From: GCA-2401735 sp051252095
Lineage (GTDB): Bacteria > Pseudomonadota > Gammaproteobacteria > Burkholderiales > Methylophilaceae
NCBI GenBank assembly: GCA_051252095.1
Contig: JBPOFK010000005.1
Location: forward strand, 80,761 to 144,760
Direction of reading: 5' to 3'
Length of the DNA: 64,000 bases
Of this stretch, positions 1 to 8,177 are shown piece by piece. Numbering within the stretch: position 1 is the first letter of the stretch; every line of letters begins with the position of its first letter. A program made the translations under genes and the position numbers. Below the pieces are notes generated by a model. That model saw nothing but the letters and a program-made list of their open reading frames with translations, did not search any database and had not been told where the DNA came from.

Positions 1-828
1 AGCTTTTAGCGATTTTGGATCATCCGCTTCATACGCTTGAAAAGGTGTGTCCAGTGTTTTAAAAAAACTAAATAATTCAATTGGTGCTGGTGGTAACTCA
101 ACTTCATTCCAGTTTTCATATTTTGGATCAAAAATACTGATCCCTTTAGGTTGTCTGAGCACAATCCAGTAAAGCGTGATATTAAATTGACGCAACCAGT
201 CTTTGAGTTTTTGTTGCACAACACCGTCTACTTTACCTGCACCATCCGAAATCAGAATAATTGCTCGTGAGCCAGAGTCTGGAACATCATTAAATAGCCC
301 TACTGCACTAGTAAGACCTGCGCCAATATTAGTTTGGAATAAGGCGCTACCTGAGGTTGCTTTAATAGCTGCTAAGATAGCTTCTCTGTTCTCAGAAAGG
401 GGGAGGACATACATAGCAGAGTTACTGAAGGTAATGATGCCAATCATGTCGTTTTCTCGCGCATTCACAAAGGCTGTCATTAACCTACTAGCAGCGGCAG
501 ATTTTGTTTCGCCTACATTGCCAGCTGCAACACCACCAGAAAAAGGATCATCCATGCTAGCACTTCTATCTAACACTAGCGTAATTTGAGCACCAATACC
601 TAATTTTTCAACTTTTTGTTCAAGCGTATGAGGGTCTGCGAGACCTAAAATAATGCAAAAAATGCTAATGCTGGCGAGTACTTTGAGTAGGATGCCAATT
701 AAATCAGACAGTGCATCATGCGGCAGCATTTCTACCCAAGAGTAGCTGCGCGTATGTGACCGTTCAAGTAGTATAGGTAATAGCGCGAACGGTAATAGCC
801 ATAACACTAACGGATTAGTAAAGGCCAT
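1..828 (-). CDS. mxaC: MxaC-like von Willebrand A membrane protein (partial, cut by window edge)
   Basis: The frame is open from the ATG at 828 to the window edge, giving the first 276 residues; the C-terminus is missing. Two hydrophobic segments (about residues 4-21 and 43-62) are followed by a von Willebrand A domain with a metal-binding motif DRSAS near residues 87-91, the layout of BatA/MxaC proteins. MxaC is one of the accessory proteins needed for maturation (calcium insertion) of methanol dehydrogenase at the inner membrane. The start overlaps the stop of mxaA by one base (TGATG), so the two are translationally coupled. MxaL has a similar fold; the position directly after mxaA favours MxaC. 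Confidence 0.8.
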   Translation of the reverse strand, partial: MAFTNPLVLWLLPFALLPILLERSHTRSYSWVEMLPHDALSDLIGILLKVLASISIFCIILGLADPHTLEQKVEKLGIGAQITLVLDRSASMDDPFSGGVAAGNVGETKSAAASRLMTAFVNARENDMIGIITFSNSAMYVLPLSENREAILAAIKATSGSALFQTNIGAGLTSAVGLFNDVPDSGSRAIILISDGAGKVDGVVQQKLKDWLRQFNITLYWIVLRQPKGISIFDPKYENWNEVELPPAPIELFSFFKTLDTPFQAYEADDPKSLKA

Positions 829-1850
829 CAAGCAACCTTTCCTTCTGGTAGGTCTGGTATCAAGCCACGTTCACAGTCTCGCAAGTTTCGGCATAGTTTT
901 AATAACCAGGTCTTTTGATTTTCATCATTAAGCATGTGTGACGCGTCTTGAAAAAATACTTGGTGCGAGAGGCCAAAAAAAGCTTCAATTTCATGCTTGG
1001 CTGGGGAAAATGCAGGTTTCTGTGCGATAAAAGCATCTAAGTTATTACTGAATAAACTCCCACCAGCCGTTTTATTTAAAGCCTCATGTACACGAGTAAC
1101 AGCTTGTTTAATACCTTCTGGAGAGTCAGTCATTTTTTTGATGTCTCGATAAGCTTTAGCGAATGGCGCACCCATCCTCGGTAACCAAGCATGTGTACCC
1201 AGAATATACAACAAGCCCAAAAGTGCCAGCGCTAAAATAGCAGCGAGCATTTTTAAGTTAAATATTACTTTGCTATTGTCCAAGGTCAGTGGTGGGATGA
1301 AAGGATACATTTCTTGGTCCAGTTTAATCTGACCGATTACTGACAATGGAGAGATTCTGAAATTGAAAGAAGGCAATCGGTATTGTACAATTTCTTTCTT
1401 TTCAGTGTTGCGTAACTTTAGTATTTCTGCACGCAGCGCAGCAGGTTTTGCAACACGATCTGTTTTAAAAACTTGATAATACAAATCAAGTGTATAGGTT
1501 ATCCCATCAGCATTTTCTGATGTTTTAATGTCAATTTTTGAGAGCTCGACCCCTGATACTTGACCTTTGTAACGGTGCTCATAGCCAACAATAGGTAATG
1601 ATTCTTTCACTAACTCATAGGGTTCTTTGATTGTAAGTGTTACTTCCCGATGCAGTATGTCTCCAATCACGTAGCCAGCATCTCGCGTCGGGTCCTCAAT
1701 GTTGACATCAATATACTGGCTATCAACGTCAGGCAGTTTTACCTCGGCAAATGTTTGTGCGGCATACCATGTTGCGCATATAAAAATGAACACATGCAAT
1801 AAAGTGTGGCGGTTTAAATAGCTTGAATACATAGGTTTACTCATTATCAT
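828..1850 (-). CDS. mxaA: MxaA-like methanol dehydrogenase maturation protein
   Basis: A 340-residue protein with an N-terminal hydrophobic signal or anchor (about residues 14-35), a soluble domain of about 160 residues, a single strong membrane segment near residues 200-220 and a cytoplasmic tail. This is the topology of MxaA, which works with MxaC, MxaK and MxaL in calcium insertion into methanol dehydrogenase. Identity rests mostly on gene order (mxaR-S-A-C), since the family is poorly conserved. The ATG overlaps the stop of mxaS (TAATG). An internal ATG two codons downstream (MSKPMYSS) is an alternative start. Confidence 0.8.
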   Translation of the reverse strand: MIMSKPMYSSYLNRHTLLHVFIFICATWYAAQTFAEVKLPDVDSQYIDVNIEDPTRDAGYVIGDILHREVTLTIKEPYELVKESLPIVGYEHRYKGQVSGVELSKIDIKTSENADGITYTLDLYYQVFKTDRVAKPAALRAEILKLRNTEKKEIVQYRLPSFNFRISPLSVIGQIKLDQEMYPFIPPLTLDNSKVIFNLKMLAAILALALLGLLYILGTHAWLPRMGAPFAKAYRDIKKMTDSPEGIKQAVTRVHEALNKTAGGSLFSNNLDAFIAQKPAFSPAKHEIEAFFGLSHQVFFQDASHMLNDENQKTWLLKLCRNLRDCERGLIPDLPEGKVA

Positions 1851-2713
1851 TATGCAGCAATATACTGGTGAAAATAATCACTCAGCAAATCCGCATCAAA
1901 TTGGTTGGTCACAAAAAATGGTTGCATATCAAAGCGTAAGAATAAATCTTCAATGGCTTTACGTCTTTGCTTGAAGCTCTCTAGAATGCGTTTTCGATAT
2001 TCTTTACGTAAAAACAATGTACGTTTCGCACCAGTTTCTGGATCTGTTACATTGGCAATGCCAAATTCTGGCAAATCTTCGTATTCAGCAGTATCCCAAA
2101 GCACTACAGGGATGATGTGATGGCGTAGCATCAATACCAATGACTCTTCTAAGTCTTTGATTGGCATATGAAAGTCAGATACTAGAAAAATCAGCGAACG
2201 CTCGCGAGGGAGCATGCGAACCGTGTCTATCAATGCACTGCTACCCACTTCATTCGGCTGATATGATTTGAGTTTTTCTGCCATTTCTATCGCCATATGT
2301 GGTCTGGCAGATAGTGTCGATATCCAGTCTTCGCGTATTTCATCATCAAAGCCAATCAAACCAAAGGGGTCACCATTATGTGTAACAGACTGGGCTATAG
2401 ATTGGATGATATCGCCAGCGATGGCAATTTTACGCTGATGGCTTCCGTATTGCATAGAGCCTGACATGTCGCACAAAACAAATACTGGCGCTGCACTTTT
2501 TTGATTAAAAATGCGGACATAAATTTGCTCCATAGGATCGCGAATTGTTTGCCGTAAATCAATGCGTCTAGGATCAGGGTATGAAAGGAGGGTGGCGTGG
2601 CCACGAAATTCCATTCCCATACCACGCTGGTTGCTACGATGGCTACCAGGACGACGCGAGTTAGAGCGCCAATTAATGTGGTAGCTAAATTCTTTTATAT
2701 GGTCTGGACGCAT
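1850..2713 (-). CDS. mxaS: MxaS-like DUF58 protein
   Basis: A 287-residue DUF58 protein. The stretch FVLCDMSGSM (about residues 78-87) is the von Willebrand-like metal site DxSGS typical of DUF58 proteins encoded next to MoxR ATPases. In mxa clusters this is MxaS, thought to act with the MxaR ATPase in assembling active methanol dehydrogenase. I start at the ATG at 2713 (MRPDHIKEF); a TTG three codons upstream at 2722 is possible, and no strong ribosome binding site decides. The gene lies 32 bases after mxaR and overlaps mxaA, so mxaRSAC is one operon. Confidence 0.82.
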   Translation of the reverse strand: MRPDHIKEFSYHINWRSNSRRPGSHRSNQRGMGMEFRGHATLLSYPDPRRIDLRQTIRDPMEQIYVRIFNQKSAAPVFVLCDMSGSMQYGSHQRKIAIAGDIIQSIAQSVTHNGDPFGLIGFDDEIREDWISTLSARPHMAIEMAEKLKSYQPNEVGSSALIDTVRMLPRERSLIFLVSDFHMPIKDLEESLVLMLRHHIIPVVLWDTAEYEDLPEFGIANVTDPETGAKRTLFLRKEYRKRILESFKQRRKAIEDLFLRFDMQPFFVTNQFDADLLSDYFHQYIAA

Positions 2714-2745
2714 ATGATTCAATCATTAGTGATGCTTTTATTCAG

Positions 2746-3762
2746 CTAAGGTGCAGCAATGACATTAATGATGCCATTAAGCATTTCACGAGCAATTTCT
2801 GTACGGCGCATTTCATAAACAGGACTAAAGACCACGCGATGGGCTATTGTTTCATGGAACACTGCATGAATATCGTCAGGGAGTACGGCATCTCTGTTAT
2901 TTAACCAAGCATTGACTCGCGCGGCTCTAAGCAACATACCCATACCGCGTGGGCTGGCACCTGAAAGAACGAGTCTGTTCATATCGACGCCAGATACTGT
3001 TACACCATATTCCATCGGTGATTTTGTTGCTTGCCATAACTCAAGTGCATACTTTCGCAAGGCAGGGCTAGCACTAATGCTATCTTGTAGCTGAGCAGCA
3101 AAGCCATTAAGTTCTTTATATTCCAAAATATTTTCTGGTACGCTACCAACCAATTTATCAACATTGTGAAAACGTGTATCAAAAACGAGTGACTCCATAA
3201 TGTCATGGTCTTGGGGCACGGCAATTGGAATTTCCATCATGAAACGATCTCGTGCTGCAGATGGGATATCAAACGTTTCTTCTTTTTCAACTTGATTTCG
3301 ATCTGCAAAGACGAGCATATGAGGGAAGTGATGTTCTTTATTGAAGGCAGTAAGCGTACGCTCTGCCATGACGCGTAATAATAGTGAATGCACCTGCGGT
3401 CGAGCACGGTTAATTTCATTAAAGAAGAAAATAGATAGGTCTTCACCAGCTTCTAGAATAGGGCCAGGACTGACATGTGGTTTACCATCTTCTCCAAGAT
3501 AAGTGTGATAGACCAAATCGTTAGGCATTAAGTCAATCGTACCTTCAATCCGTTGATAAGCGCCACCAACACCGCGCGCAATAGCACGTAGTAGCGTTGT
3601 CTTACCCACACCGACATCACCCTCTAACAGCACATGGCCACGCGCAAAGATTGAAATGGTAATTAATCGGATAGGGTTACTTTGACCCACAACAACTTTG
3701 TTGACTTCTGATTCAAGTGTCAACGCATGTTGACGCCAGTCTGCTAATTGACGATCGCTCAT
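2746..3762 (-). CDS. mxaR: MxaR, MoxR-family AAA+ ATPase
   Basis: A 338-residue MoxR-type AAA+ ATPase. The Walker A motif GDVGVGKT is at residues 48-55, the Walker B region SIFFFNEINRA near residue 110, and the C-terminal lid contains the ASPRG motif usual for MoxR proteins. MoxR ATPases act as chaperones together with von Willebrand A partners; in methylotrophs MxaR goes with MxaS, A and C in methanol dehydrogenase maturation. A sequence AGGAAAA lies just ahead of the ATG. It is the first gene of the leftward operon, and its upstream neighbour is the divergent fabA, not mxaF, J, G or I. Confidence 0.88.
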   Translation of the reverse strand: MSDRQLADWRQHALTLESEVNKVVVGQSNPIRLITISIFARGHVLLEGDVGVGKTTLLRAIARGVGGAYQRIEGTIDLMPNDLVYHTYLGEDGKPHVSPGPILEAGEDLSIFFFNEINRARPQVHSLLLRVMAERTLTAFNKEHHFPHMLVFADRNQVEKEETFDIPSAARDRFMMEIPIAVPQDHDIMESLVFDTRFHNVDKLVGSVPENILEYKELNGFAAQLQDSISASPALRKYALELWQATKSPMEYGVTVSGVDMNRLVLSGASPRGMGMLLRAARVNAWLNNRDAVLPDDIHAVFHETIAHRVVFSPVYEMRRTEIAREMLNGIINVIAAP

Positions 3763-3807
3763 CGTGTTTTCCTAATATTTAAGTTTGGTTAGAATTAAAA
3801 TTTAATT

Positions 3808-3824
3808 TGTAACATAATGTAACA
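3808..3824. repeat. Direct repeat TGTAACA x2 in mxaR/fabA divergent intergenic region
   Basis: TGTAACA occurs at 3808-3814 and 3818-3824, ten bases apart start to start, which is close to one DNA turn. It lies about 45 bases upstream of mxaR in the 219-base AT-rich divergent region with fabA. This spacing suits a dimeric regulator, but no regulator is identified and chance is possible. Confidence 0.3.
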
Positions 3825-3981
3825 ATACTAAACTATTTTTTAAACAGTGTATACAGGTTTGTATAGCTAAATTTATTATTTAATAGAGACGTGATTTGAA
3901 GATTAATGTTAGTTAGGGCTTTCATGAAAACCGTTTTCCAGCGAAAATAGCATCTATGTCAATAAGGATATAAAAATCATA

Positions 3982-4497
3982 ATGTCAAAACAAAATAGTT
4001 ATACCAAAGAAGACTTATTAGCTTGCGGTAGAGGTGAAATGTTTGGTGAGGGGAATGCACAACTACCATTGCCACCGATGTTGATGTTTGACCGGATCGT
4101 TAGTATCACAGATGATGGCGGTAAATATGGCAATGGGCAAATGATTGCGGAGTTGGATATTCAGCCTGATTTATGGTTTTTTGAATGTCACTTTACAGGT
4201 GACCCTGTAATGCCAGGCTGTTTAGGCTTAGATGCTATGTGGCAGTTAGTTGGTTTTTATTTAGGTTGGAAAGGTGGGCTAGGTCGTGGTAGAGCGCTTG
4301 GTGCAGGTGAAGTTAAGTTTACAGGCCAGGTTTTACCGACAGCCAAAAAGGCAACCTATACTATTGATTTAAAAAGAGTTATTTTGCGAAAATTGGTAAT
4401 GGGAATCGCTGATGCAAAAATGGATTTAGATGGTCGAGAGATTTATGTGGCGAATGATTTACGTGTTGGTCTTTTTACCACCACGGATAATTTTTAA
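3982..4497 (+). CDS. fabA: 3-hydroxydecanoyl-ACP dehydratase/isomerase
   Basis: A 171-residue protein with the FabA hotdog fold. The catalytic pair is visible as His70 in FFECHFTGDPVMPG and Asp84 in GLDAMWQL, the same positions as in E. coli FabA. It dehydrates 3-hydroxydecanoyl-ACP and isomerises the product to the cis-3 form, the branch point to unsaturated fatty acids in the cytoplasm. fabB follows after 18 bases, the usual anaerobic unsaturated fatty acid pair. The length matches the family (171-172 residues). Confidence 0.97.
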   Translation: MSKQNSYTKEDLLACGRGEMFGEGNAQLPLPPMLMFDRIVSITDDGGKYGNGQMIAELDIQPDLWFFECHFTGDPVMPGCLGLDAMWQLVGFYLGWKGGLGRGRALGAGEVKFTGQVLPTAKKATYTIDLKRVILRKLVMGIADAKMDLDGREIYVANDLRVGLFTTTDNF

Positions 4498-4515
4498 TAG
4501 TAGGGGGAACACGTG

Positions 4516-5748
4516 ATGAAACGTGTTGTGATAACAGGTTTAGGTATTGTATCAAGTCTGGGCAACAATAAAGCGGAAGTGAAAAAAAGCCTGTTTGAAG
4601 GTAAGTCTGGCATTTCTTTTCAGCCAGAATATGAAGAACGCGGTTTGCGTTCTCATGTGGCTGGGTCAATTAAAAATTTAAATATTGAAGAGCATATTGA
4701 TCGTAAATTGCTACGATTTATGGCAAAAGGACATGCATACACATGGATTGCTATGCAAGAGGCGATTGCTGATGCTTCATTGCCAGAAACCTTGGTTTCT
4801 AATATTCGTACTGGTCTGATTGTTGGCGCTGGTGGCACTTCTACAGAAAGTATGTTGCAAAGTACGAATACGCTAGCAGAGAAAGGTATTCGTCGTGTAG
4901 GACCATACATGGTGACTAAAACCATGAGTAGCGGCATAGCTGCCTGTTTAGCAACAGGTGCCAAAATAAAAGGCGTTAATTACGGGATTAGTTCCGCCTG
5001 TTCTACCAGTGCACATTGCATTGGTGCTGGCGTTGAACAAATTCAACTTGGCAAGCAGGACATTGTGTTTGCAGGCGGCGGTGAAGAAGAGCACTGGACC
5101 ATGAGTTTCTTATTTGATGGCATGGGTGCGCTTTCTACCAAATACAATGAAACCCCAGAAAAGGCTTCGCGCACTTATGATGCTGATAGGGATGGATTTG
5201 TCATTTCAGGTGGTGGCGGCATTGTCGTATTAGAAGAGTATGAGCATGCTAAAGCGCGCGGTGCAAAAATCTATGCTGAAGTAATTGGCTATGGTGCAAC
5301 TTCTGACGGTTATGATATGGTGGCGCCCAGTGGAGAAGGGGCAGTACGCTGTATGAACTTAGCGCTACAAGACCATGAAGGCAATAGAATTGAAAAAGTT
5401 GATTATATCAACACACACGGGACATCTACACCCGTAGGCGATACAAAAGAGCTGGAAGCGATAAGGGAGGTGTTTGGTGATGATTCTGTTGCCATTGCTT
5501 CTACAAAGTCACTATCAGGTCACGCCTTGGGTGCAGCTGGTGTCAATGAAGCCATCTATACATTGATTATGATGGAAAATAACTTTATTGCCGCATCTGC
5601 CAATATCGAAACCTTAGATCCAGCAGCAGAAGCTTTAAATATTGTCAGGGAGCGAATTGATAATGCGAAAATTGAGACTGCACTTTCAAACAGTTTTGGT
5701 TTTGGTGGAACAAACGCCACTTTGACTTTATCAACCAAAAATCTATAA
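4516..5748 (+). CDS. fabB: 3-oxoacyl-ACP synthase I
   Basis: A 410-residue beta-ketoacyl-ACP synthase of the KAS I type. The Cys-His-His triad is seen in GISSACSTSAHC (Cys near 162), NTHGTSTPVGD (His near 297) and KSLSGHALGAAG (His near 332), and the C-terminal FGFGGTNA loop is present. FabB elongates the cis-3-decenoyl-ACP made by FabA. A purine-rich AGGGGGA lies at 4502-4508. The GTG at 4513 is in frame directly before the ATG at 4516; I prefer the ATG for its spacing and family N-terminus MKRVVITG. Confidence 0.96.
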   Translation: MKRVVITGLGIVSSLGNNKAEVKKSLFEGKSGISFQPEYEERGLRSHVAGSIKNLNIEEHIDRKLLRFMAKGHAYTWIAMQEAIADASLPETLVSNIRTGLIVGAGGTSTESMLQSTNTLAEKGIRRVGPYMVTKTMSSGIAACLATGAKIKGVNYGISSACSTSAHCIGAGVEQIQLGKQDIVFAGGGEEEHWTMSFLFDGMGALSTKYNETPEKASRTYDADRDGFVISGGGGIVVLEEYEHAKARGAKIYAEVIGYGATSDGYDMVAPSGEGAVRCMNLALQDHEGNRIEKVDYINTHGTSTPVGDTKELEAIREVFGDDSVAIASTKSLSGHALGAAGVNEAIYTLIMMENNFIAASANIETLDPAAEALNIVRERIDNAKIETALSNSFGFGGTNATLTLSTKNL

Positions 5749-5786
5749 GCACGTTAATAACATATCGATACAAAGCTCTGGTAGAT

Positions 5787-6323
5787 ATGAATAAATTAAT
5801 TGTTGTTTTAACCTTTTTGGTCCTTTGTAGCTGCGCTTCAGTCTTGGGTGACCGTACAGTGAAGGTTTCAGAAGCAGAGATTCAGCAAAAGCTGAATGAA
5901 AAATTTGCTGTACCTATTTCGTTATTAAAAGTATTTGATGTCAACTTATCAAACTCATTGGTCAAGTTTGATAAAGAGACTGGGCGAATGCACACAATGT
6001 TAGATACAAAACTTTCAAGTGTTTTGTTTAATGAGACCGCGACTGGGCAACTGGGCATTTCTGGAAAATTGCGCTTTGATGCAGCAACAAATGCAATTGT
6101 GCTGGATGAGCCGAAGGTTGAGCAATTTAAATTCGATGGTGCCAGCGATCAATACAATGATTTGCTCAATGCGCTAGCGGATAAAGTTGGCGGTGATTTG
6201 TTAAATGGATTAACGCTTTACAAAGTAAAGCCTGAAGCGTTAACGGTTGGCGGAACGCGCTATACACCGAAAGAGATGATTGTCACAGACGATGGCTTGC
6301 AACTTACTTTTACGCCACAATGA
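5787..6323 (+). CDS. DUF1439 (YceB-like) lipoprotein
   Basis: A 178-residue predicted lipoprotein. The N-terminus MNKLIVVLTFLVLCSCAS carries a signal peptide with a lipobox ending at the cysteine of CSCAS. The rest resembles DUF1439 proteins such as E. coli YceB, which have a lipid-binding-like (SMP/BPI-type) beta fold; the region from TVKVSEAEIQQKL onward is typical. It follows fabB by 38 bases on the same strand, so it may be cotranscribed with lipid synthesis genes. The function is unknown in the family; a lipid-binding role is inference. Confidence 0.8.
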   Translation: MNKLIVVLTFLVLCSCASVLGDRTVKVSEAEIQQKLNEKFAVPISLLKVFDVNLSNSLVKFDKETGRMHTMLDTKLSSVLFNETATGQLGISGKLRFDAATNAIVLDEPKVEQFKFDGASDQYNDLLNALADKVGGDLLNGLTLYKVKPEALTVGGTRYTPKEMIVTDDGLQLTFTPQ

Positions 6324-6339
6324 TTGTTTTTAGCTGTAT

Positions 6340-6708
6340 TTAAATTAGCAATGCCGCAGCGACATTTCGGCCTTCGCTCATCAGTATGTTATATGTTCTA
6401 CAAGCTGCATCTGTTGTCATGCATTCAACTGAAATGCCTTGTTTTGAGAGCCCCGTAATGAGTTTTGGGTGAACGAATTGATGTTTACTACCTGTACCTA
6501 ACAAGATAACTTCAGCGTTTAATGTGAGCAGTTCATCAAAGTGAGCTACAGCAAGGCTATCAAAATCTTTTGCAGACCAATCAAGCATTAGTTGATTAGG
6601 CATGATAACAAGATGTTGTGTATAACGAACTTTATTGACATCAATAAAGCCGCTGCCATATGCTGTGATTAAATTATTACCTTCAGCTTGCGTTAAATGC
6701 AGTTTCAT
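6340..6708 (-). CDS. Mth938-like domain (DUF498) protein
   Basis: A 122-residue protein of the Mth938/DUF498 family, which includes the mitochondrial assembly factor NDUFAF3. Characteristic stretches are GSGFIDVNKVRY, the central LLGTGSKHQFVHP and the C-terminal CMTTDAACRTYNILMSEGR. The bacterial role is unknown. It stands alone on the minus strand, convergent with the lipoprotein gene and 220 bases from the next operon. Confidence 0.85.
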   Translation of the reverse strand: MKLHLTQAEGNNLITAYGSGFIDVNKVRYTQHLVIMPNQLMLDWSAKDFDSLAVAHFDELLTLNAEVILLGTGSKHQFVHPKLITGLSKQGISVECMTTDAACRTYNILMSEGRNVAAALLI

Positions 6709-6819
6709 AATGATGCGATTTCTGTCTGTTGAAGTGTTTAATTACCGTATTTTTAATTGGTATGCATATACATCTATGCTGTGTTCATGATAAATCAATT
6801 TAATATAAATAATCAATTA

Positions 6820-6831
6820 AGCGCTAGCGCT
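6820..6831. promoter_or_regulatory. 12-bp perfect palindrome AGCGCTAGCGCT
   Basis: AGCGCTAGCGCT is a perfect 12-base palindrome in an otherwise AT-rich 221-base intergenic region (6709-6929), about 80 bases before the -10 box of the aminotransferase-hom-thrC operon. It looks like an operator half-site pair; the binding protein is unknown. Confidence 0.3.
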
Positions 6832-6881
6832 CCATTGCTTGTATAGGGACTCACAAGGTAAGATAACATCTTTTAATAACG

Positions 6882-6901
6882 GGTGGTTTTAATAGGCCAC
6901 C
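6882..6901. repeat. Inverted repeat GGTGG/CCACC before aminotransferase operon
   Basis: GGTGG at 6882-6886 and CCACC at 6897-6901 face each other with a 10-base gap, directly upstream of the TATAAT at 6912. It may be an operator overlapping the -35 region or a weak hairpin. Confidence 0.3.
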
Positions 6902-6911
6902 TTTGCATTGT

Positions 6912-6917
6912 TATAAT
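6912..6917 (+). promoter_or_regulatory. Candidate -10 box of aminotransferase-hom-thrC-thyA operon
   Basis: A consensus TATAAT lies 12 bases before the ATG at 6930. Transcription would then start near 6924, leaving a leader of about six bases with no room for a ribosome binding site. No convincing -35 box is seen. Confidence 0.45.
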
Positions 6918-6929
6918 GCGACTGCATAT

Positions 6930-8177
6930 ATGAATATATCCACCAAAGCAAAACTGAAAAAATCTAATAAATTGGACAATGTTTGTTACGACATTCGAGG
7001 GCCAGTGCTAGATCGTGCCCGTGAAATGGAGGAGGAGGGGCAGCGGATTATCAAATTAAATATTGGTAATCCAGGCGTGTTCGGCTTTGAGGTTCCTGAA
7101 GAAATCCAACAAGATGTAATTCGTAACATTACTAAATCAGGGGTATATACGGAAAGCCAAGGCTTATTTGAGCCACGTAAGGCGATTATGCATTACACCC
7201 AAAGTAAGCATATTTCTGGGGTGACCGTTGATGACATTATTATCGGCAATGGTGTCTCAGAATTAATTGTAATGGCCATGCAGGGCTTATTAAATAATGG
7301 TGATCAAGTGTTAATTCCAGCCCCTGATTACCCATTATGGACGGCTGCAACGACGTTGGCCGGCGGTACGCCTAGACATTACTTGTGTGAAGAAGAAAAT
7401 GATTGGCTACCAAATCTAGAAGATATTGAGTCAAAAATTAACGCGAATACGCGTGCAATTGTCGTGATTAATCCAAATAACCCAACAGGTGCGCTGTATC
7501 CAAAAGAAATACTAGAAGGTTTGATTGATATTGCAAGACATCACGGTTTAGTTATTTTTGCTGATGAGATATATGACAAAGTACTTTATGATGGAATCGA
7601 GCATATATCAATGGCATCACTTGCTGATGATGTGCTGTTTGTTACTTTTAATGGCTTGTCTAAAAATTACCGCGCTTGTGGCTATCGTGCTGGCTGGATG
7701 ATTGTCTCTGGTGATAAATCACATGCGGAAGAGTATATTGAGGGGCTCAATATGCTGGCTTCTATGCGCTTGTGTAGCAACGTGGCAGGTCAGCTTGCGA
7801 TACAAACTGCTTTAGGTGGTTATCAAAGTATCGATGATTTGGTCGCTCCGCATGGCAGGTTATGTAAGCAGCGGGACCTCGCATATGAAATGCTGACAGC
7901 GATTCCTGGCGTTACTTGCTTCAAGCCAAAAGCAGCAATGTATTTGTTTCCTAAATTAGACCCAGACATATATCCAATCAAAGATGATCAACAATTTGTG
8001 TTGGACTTATTAGAAGAAGAAAAGGTACTCTTGGTACAAGGCTCAGGTTTTAATTGGCGTACACCAGATCACTTTAGGGTCGTTTTTTTACCAAATGTTG
8101 ATGATTTGACGTTGGCGATTAATCGTATAGCGGCATTTTTGAAAAATTATAGAATGAAACATGGAGCAAAAGTTTGA
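6930..8177 (+). CDS. alaA: Alanine aminotransferase family protein (AlaA-like)
   Basis: A 415-residue fold-type I PLP aminotransferase close to AlaA, which makes L-alanine from pyruvate and glutamate. Visible motifs are the N-terminal YDIRGPVLDRA, the substrate loop VINPNNPTGALY, the cofactor aspartate in FADEIYDK and the PLP lysine in GLSKNYRACGYRAGW (about residue 257). It is the first gene of an operon with hom, thrC and thyA and overlaps hom by four bases. A TTG at 6903 would extend the frame, but it lies upstream of the likely promoter, so I start at the ATG. Confidence 0.88.
   Translation: MNISTKAKLKKSNKLDNVCYDIRGPVLDRAREMEEEGQRIIKLNIGNPGVFGFEVPEEIQQDVIRNITKSGVYTESQGLFEPRKAIMHYTQSKHISGVTVDDIIIGNGVSELIVMAMQGLLNNGDQVLIPAPDYPLWTAATTLAGGTPRHYLCEEENDWLPNLEDIESKINANTRAIVVINPNNPTGALYPKEILEGLIDIARHHGLVIFADEIYDKVLYDGIEHISMASLADDVLFVTFNGLSKNYRACGYRAGWMIVSGDKSHAEEYIEGLNMLASMRLCSNVAGQLAIQTALGGYQSIDDLVAPHGRLCKQRDLAYEMLTAIPGVTCFKPKAAMYLFPKLDPDIYPIKDDQQFVLDLLEEEKVLLVQGSGFNWRTPDHFRVVFLPNVDDLTLAINRIAAFLKNYRMKHGAKV

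Noticed and set aside
1..3762. General MoxR-BatA type stress operon instead of mxa genes
   Set aside because: The protein order (ATPase, DUF58, signal/TM protein, vWA protein) is shared, but sizes and the coupling of the four genes match mxaR-S-A-C, and the rest of the genome is methylotroph-like. The generic alternative is not fully excluded.
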